Source: an uncultured Murdochiella sp.
Lineage (GTDB): Bacteria; Bacillota; Clostridia; Tissierellales; Peptoniphilaceae
Length of the DNA: 7,342 bases
Direction: 5' to 3'
Assembly (NCBI RefSeq): GCF_902488755.1
Contig: NZ_CABTXF010000055.1
Location: 1-7,342 of the forward strand
Numbering within the stretch: the first letter of the stretch is position 1; every line of letters begins with the position of its first letter. Position numbers and translations under genes: made by a program. A model generated the notes under the pieces. It saw nothing but the letters and a program-made list of their open reading frames with translations. It was not told the origin of the DNA and searched no databases. This document shows, in pieces, positions 5,264 to 7,342 of the stretch.

Positions 5264-7270
5264 CTACTTGTCTTCTGTTTTCTTCTTTTTACCGGCAACG
5301 AGGGTAACACCATAAAGCCCCATTGCTACCGCTCCCATGGCTATCGTACCCAGAAGAACGGTATCTCCGGTTTTCGGCGTCGCACCCTTATTAGCAGTCG
5401 CGCCGCGTTTTGCCATAACCTTTACCGTCACGGTCACTTCTTTCACCGAACCATCCGGATACGTCACCACGATGACCGCTTTCTTGTCACCGGGTTTCGA
5501 GGTATCGACCTTATTCTTAAATTTATAGGTCGTTCCCTTCGGCAGCTTGTCCTTGTTCTGGATGCCATCTTCCGGATTCGGCGTCTCGCCCGTATTGACC
5601 ACGATATCCTTGCCTTCCGGATTCGGATTGTCCGGGTTCGGCTGATCGGGATTGGGCTTGTCCGGATTGGGCTTATCCGGGTTGGGCTTGTCCGGATTCG
5701 GCTTATCGGGATCCACCGGAGGCGTCACCGGTTTGCGCACGTACTGGGCGACATAGATTGTATTGTCCTGTACTGTGTCTTTTTTCGGAACAACCGGAGA
5801 CCATGTGCTGAACTCCTTCGTGGTGTTCTCGTACTGCGCCGCATCGGGCAGCACATCGCGCAGCGCCCGATCCTCATAGGTGACATCCGCGCGAACAAAG
5901 ATCACCTTATAGCGATGTCCTTCGACCGTGCCCTTTTCCGTCGCATCAAACGTCATACGGACATAACCATCCGGCGTTTCGCCCGGATCGTCCGGATTGT
6001 CCGGAACAATCACTTTCTGATTCTCCTCATACTGAGCCGTATACGTCTGATCCACCACTTGCGTATCATCTTCCGGAACAAGCGGATCCCAACCGGTAAA
6101 GCGCATGGTGACGTCGTTATAGGTTGCCAGTGTCGGCAACTGTGCGAACAAATCGGCATCCGCATAGGTAAGGTCATTACGCACGTCCAAAATCTTCTTG
6201 GTGTGCCCATCCACCGTACCATTCTCCGTTGCATCGAAGATGAGGCGTACATAGCCGTCCGGCTTCTCGGCCGGATTGTCCGGATCCTGCGTAATTACCT
6301 TCGGATTTTCCGTATACTGCGCCGTAAACGTCTGTTCCTCCACCTTGCCCGTATCCGGAACAAGCGGACTCCACTTATCAAATTTCTGCGAAGCGTCATT
6401 GTACGTTGCCCTCCGCGGGAATTCTAAACGCAAATCAGTATCCTTATACGAAACATCCGCTCGAACATCGATGACTTTTTTCTGCTGTCCATCGGCCAGC
6501 GTACCGTGCTCCGTCGCGTCGAAGATAAGGCGTACATAACCGTCTTTTACTTCGCCCGGATCATCCGGATTCGTAGAGACGATAAACTTTGGTCCTTGTT
6601 GGATGACCGGCACCGGATCCGAAGGATCTTTGCCCTTCTCCTGCTGCGTCAACTGCACATCGCCGGGATTGACTCCGTCCGGCAAATCGCTCGTCGGTAT
6701 CGTAAAGCCGCCGTTGCCATCCACCGTCACTTGAATGGGGTTACCGTCCTTATTGTTCACCGGATTGCCGTTTTGATCGACCACCGTAATCACAGCGCCC
6801 GGCATTCCCTGTCCGGTGATTTTGTCCTCGCCGAATTTCACCAAATTCACTTGTGGCGGATTGGATTTCTCGCGCGTGCGGAAGACGACATCCATTACCG
6901 TACTACTGCCGTCCGGATGGGTGATGAGCACCGGCACTGTCAACGTTTCACCCGGTTCCATCGCCTGCGATTTTTCTTGCGACAGCGTCACTTTGCCCGT
7001 CGCCGGATCGATCGTAACGCCGTCGATAGCTTTGCCGTCCGGCGCAAACGTCGTACCGGCAGGAATCGGCTGTTTCGCTTCTTTTTTCTGCGCATCCGTT
7101 AATTTGGAAGGATCCGCGATCTTCTTTCCCTGGTCATCGGTGAGAGGCTGTCCATTCGCCCCGACGATGAAGCCTTCTTTATCCGTTTTCCACATCGTCG
7201 GATCCGATTCTGCCGGATCGCCGCGCGAAAGAAGCACATCCTCATACGTTATGGTCGGTACGGGGGTCAC
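5264..7270 (-). CDS. wall-anchored Rib/Ig-like repeat surface protein, C-terminal part
   Basis: A 668-residue open frame that is the C-terminal part of a large cell-wall protein. In order: a Rib/YPDG-like domain (about 30-132, with GTTFAPDG and THPDGSS), a bacterial Ig-like domain of the Big_6 type (about 147-222), three repeats of 76 conserved residues at a 95-96 residue spacing (244-319, 339-414, 435-510; GYVR-FDAT-GT start, F-W-P-VP middle, TAQY end, reminiscent of InlB B/Listeria-Bacteroides repeats), a KPNPD proline-rich stalk (521-551), a Rib/alpha-type domain (554-618, TYPDGSVKEV), then a sorting signal: TPKTGD at 631-636, a hydrophobic stretch 637-659 and a KKKK tail. It is probably linked to peptidoglycan by a sortase and may serve in adhesion. 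The GTG at 7270 is only the first start-like codon after an in-frame TAG at 7283-7285: there is no Shine-Dalgarno site and no signal peptide, so it is not a genuine start. It ends in TAG. Confidence 0.85.
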   Translation of the reverse strand: MTPVPTITYEDVLLSRGDPAESDPTMWKTDKEGFIVGANGQPLTDDQGKKIADPSKLTDAQKKEAKQPIPAGTTFAPDGKAIDGVTIDPATGKVTLSQEKSQAMEPGETLTVPVLITHPDGSSTVMDVVFRTREKSNPPQVNLVKFGEDKITGQGMPGAVITVVDQNGNPVNNKDGNPIQVTVDGNGGFTIPTSDLPDGVNPGDVQLTQQEKGKDPSDPVPVIQQGPKFIVSTNPDDPGEVKDGYVRLIFDATEHGTLADGQQKKVIDVRADVSYKDTDLRLEFPRRATYNDASQKFDKWSPLVPDTGKVEEQTFTAQYTENPKVITQDPDNPAEKPDGYVRLIFDATENGTVDGHTKKILDVRNDLTYADADLFAQLPTLATYNDVTMRFTGWDPLVPEDDTQVVDQTYTAQYEENQKVIVPDNPDDPGETPDGYVRMTFDATEKGTVEGHRYKVIFVRADVTYEDRALRDVLPDAAQYENTTKEFSTWSPVVPKKDTVQDNTIYVAQYVRKPVTPPVDPDKPNPDKPNPDKPNPDKPNPDQPNPDNPNPEGKDIVVNTGETPNPEDGIQNKDKLPKGTTYKFKNKVDTSKPGDKKAVIVVTYPDGSVKEVTVTVKVMAKRGATANKGATPKTGDTVLLGTIAMGAVAMGLYGVTLVAGKKKKTEDK
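5621..5710 (-). repeat. six 15-bp tandem repeats encoding a KPNPD stalk
   Basis: Six consecutive 15-bp units start at 5621, 5636, 5651, 5666, 5681 and 5696, each encoding PD(K/Q/N)PN on the minus strand. The middle units are near identical (ATTGGGCTTGTCCGG and one- or two-base variants). The unit is a multiple of three, so copy number could change without losing frame. The encoded proline-rich segment typically spans the peptidoglycan next to the sorting signal. Confidence 0.9.
5741..6541 (-). repeat. three in-frame copies of a 95-96 residue module
   Basis: Copies lie at 6314-6541, 6029-6256 and 5741-5968. Shared positions include GYVR(L/M), FDATE-GT, K-I-VR-D-(S/T)Y, A-Y, F--W-P-VP and AQY. 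Linkers between copies are rich in N, P and D with a DNPAEKPDGYVR or DDPGETPDGYVR style lead-in. The copies differ clearly in residues and codons, so this is an old duplication and not a recent expansion. A further copy probably ends just before the in-frame stop, as TTITAQYEK is encoded at 7289-7315. Confidence 0.88.
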
Positions 7271-7282
7271 CGGCGTGGGGGC

Positions 7283-7342
7283 CTACACTTTTTCGTACTG
7301 CGCCGTAATCGTTGTTTCCCTCTTTAAAGTTCCCGTCAGCCG
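7283..7342 (-). pseudogene. upstream segment of the surface-protein gene, ending in an in-frame TAG
   Basis: From the window edge the same frame encodes RLTGTLKRETTITAQYEKV and then TAG at 7283-7285, followed in frame by APTPVTPVPT of the downstream segment. TTITAQYEK matches the end of the 95-residue modules (TYTAQYEEN, TFTAQYTEN), and the proline/threonine-rich sequence after the stop looks like an interdomain linker, so both sides belong to one gene. A single base change such as GAG or CAG to TAG would explain it. The truncated product would lack the sorting signal and would be released from the cell. The 5' end of the gene is outside the window. Confidence 0.7.

Noticed and set aside
5165..6427. 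Long + strand frame opposite the surface-protein gene
   Set aside because: It starts inside the minus-strand terminator with a TTG and no good ribosome binding site, and its R/I/H-rich product mirrors the GC-biased codons of the real gene on the other strand.
7268..7270. GTG as a true start of a separate surface protein
   Set aside because: No Shine-Dalgarno sequence, no signal peptide, and the frame continues in character upstream of the stop.
7283..7285. Amber recoding such as pyrrolysine insertion
   Set aside because: TAG also ends both complete minus-strand genes with normal protein tails, and surface proteins of this kind have no known need for recoding; a point mutation or error is simpler.

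Overview
The window reads as a low-hazard piece of chromosome from a Gram-positive anaerobe, most likely a Firmicute of the Tissierellia/Peptoniphilaceae type with a mid-range GC content (Murdochiella- or Levyella-like is a guess from GC and protein style only). The Gram-positive call rests on a cell-wall sorting signal, Rib/alpha-type wall domains, strong GGAGG ribosome binding sites and a Firmicute-type MMPL exporter plus LxxG-repeat protein pair. All recognisable genes are on the minus strand.

Layout from left to right. 1-60 is short unassigned sequence with a weak hairpin. 72-270 holds four tandem 54-bp units, each a 36-37 nt inverted repeat plus a conserved linker; this is the most unusual non-coding structure here. 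271-360 is strongly C-rich and G-poor on the + strand. 350-390 is an intrinsic terminator read on the minus strand. 445-2895 encodes a secreted 816-residue protein full of xxxLxxG heptads. 2906-4960 encodes a 684-residue, 12-TM MMPL/RND exporter. 4961-5170 is the leader and control region of this two-gene operon, with a triple direct repeat and an inverted repeat. 5171-5208 is the terminator of the next gene. 5264-7342 is the 3' part of a large repetitive wall-anchored surface protein.

How the genes work together: the exporter and the LxxG protein are separated by 10 nt and the second ribosome binding site overlaps the first stop codon, so they are almost certainly co-transcribed and translationally coupled. 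The inferred job is proton-driven export of a lipid or other hydrophobic substrate, with the secreted rod-like partner acting outside the membrane. The surface protein is a separate transcription unit upstream.

The main oddity is that the surface-protein frame is interrupted by an in-frame TAG at 7283-7285. Codons on both sides of it read as the same protein, and the frame 3' of it has neither a plausible ribosome binding site nor a signal peptide. In this assembly the gene therefore looks broken by a single codon, unless the stop is a sequencing or assembly error. I found no CRISPR array, tRNA, rRNA, transposase or prophage gene.
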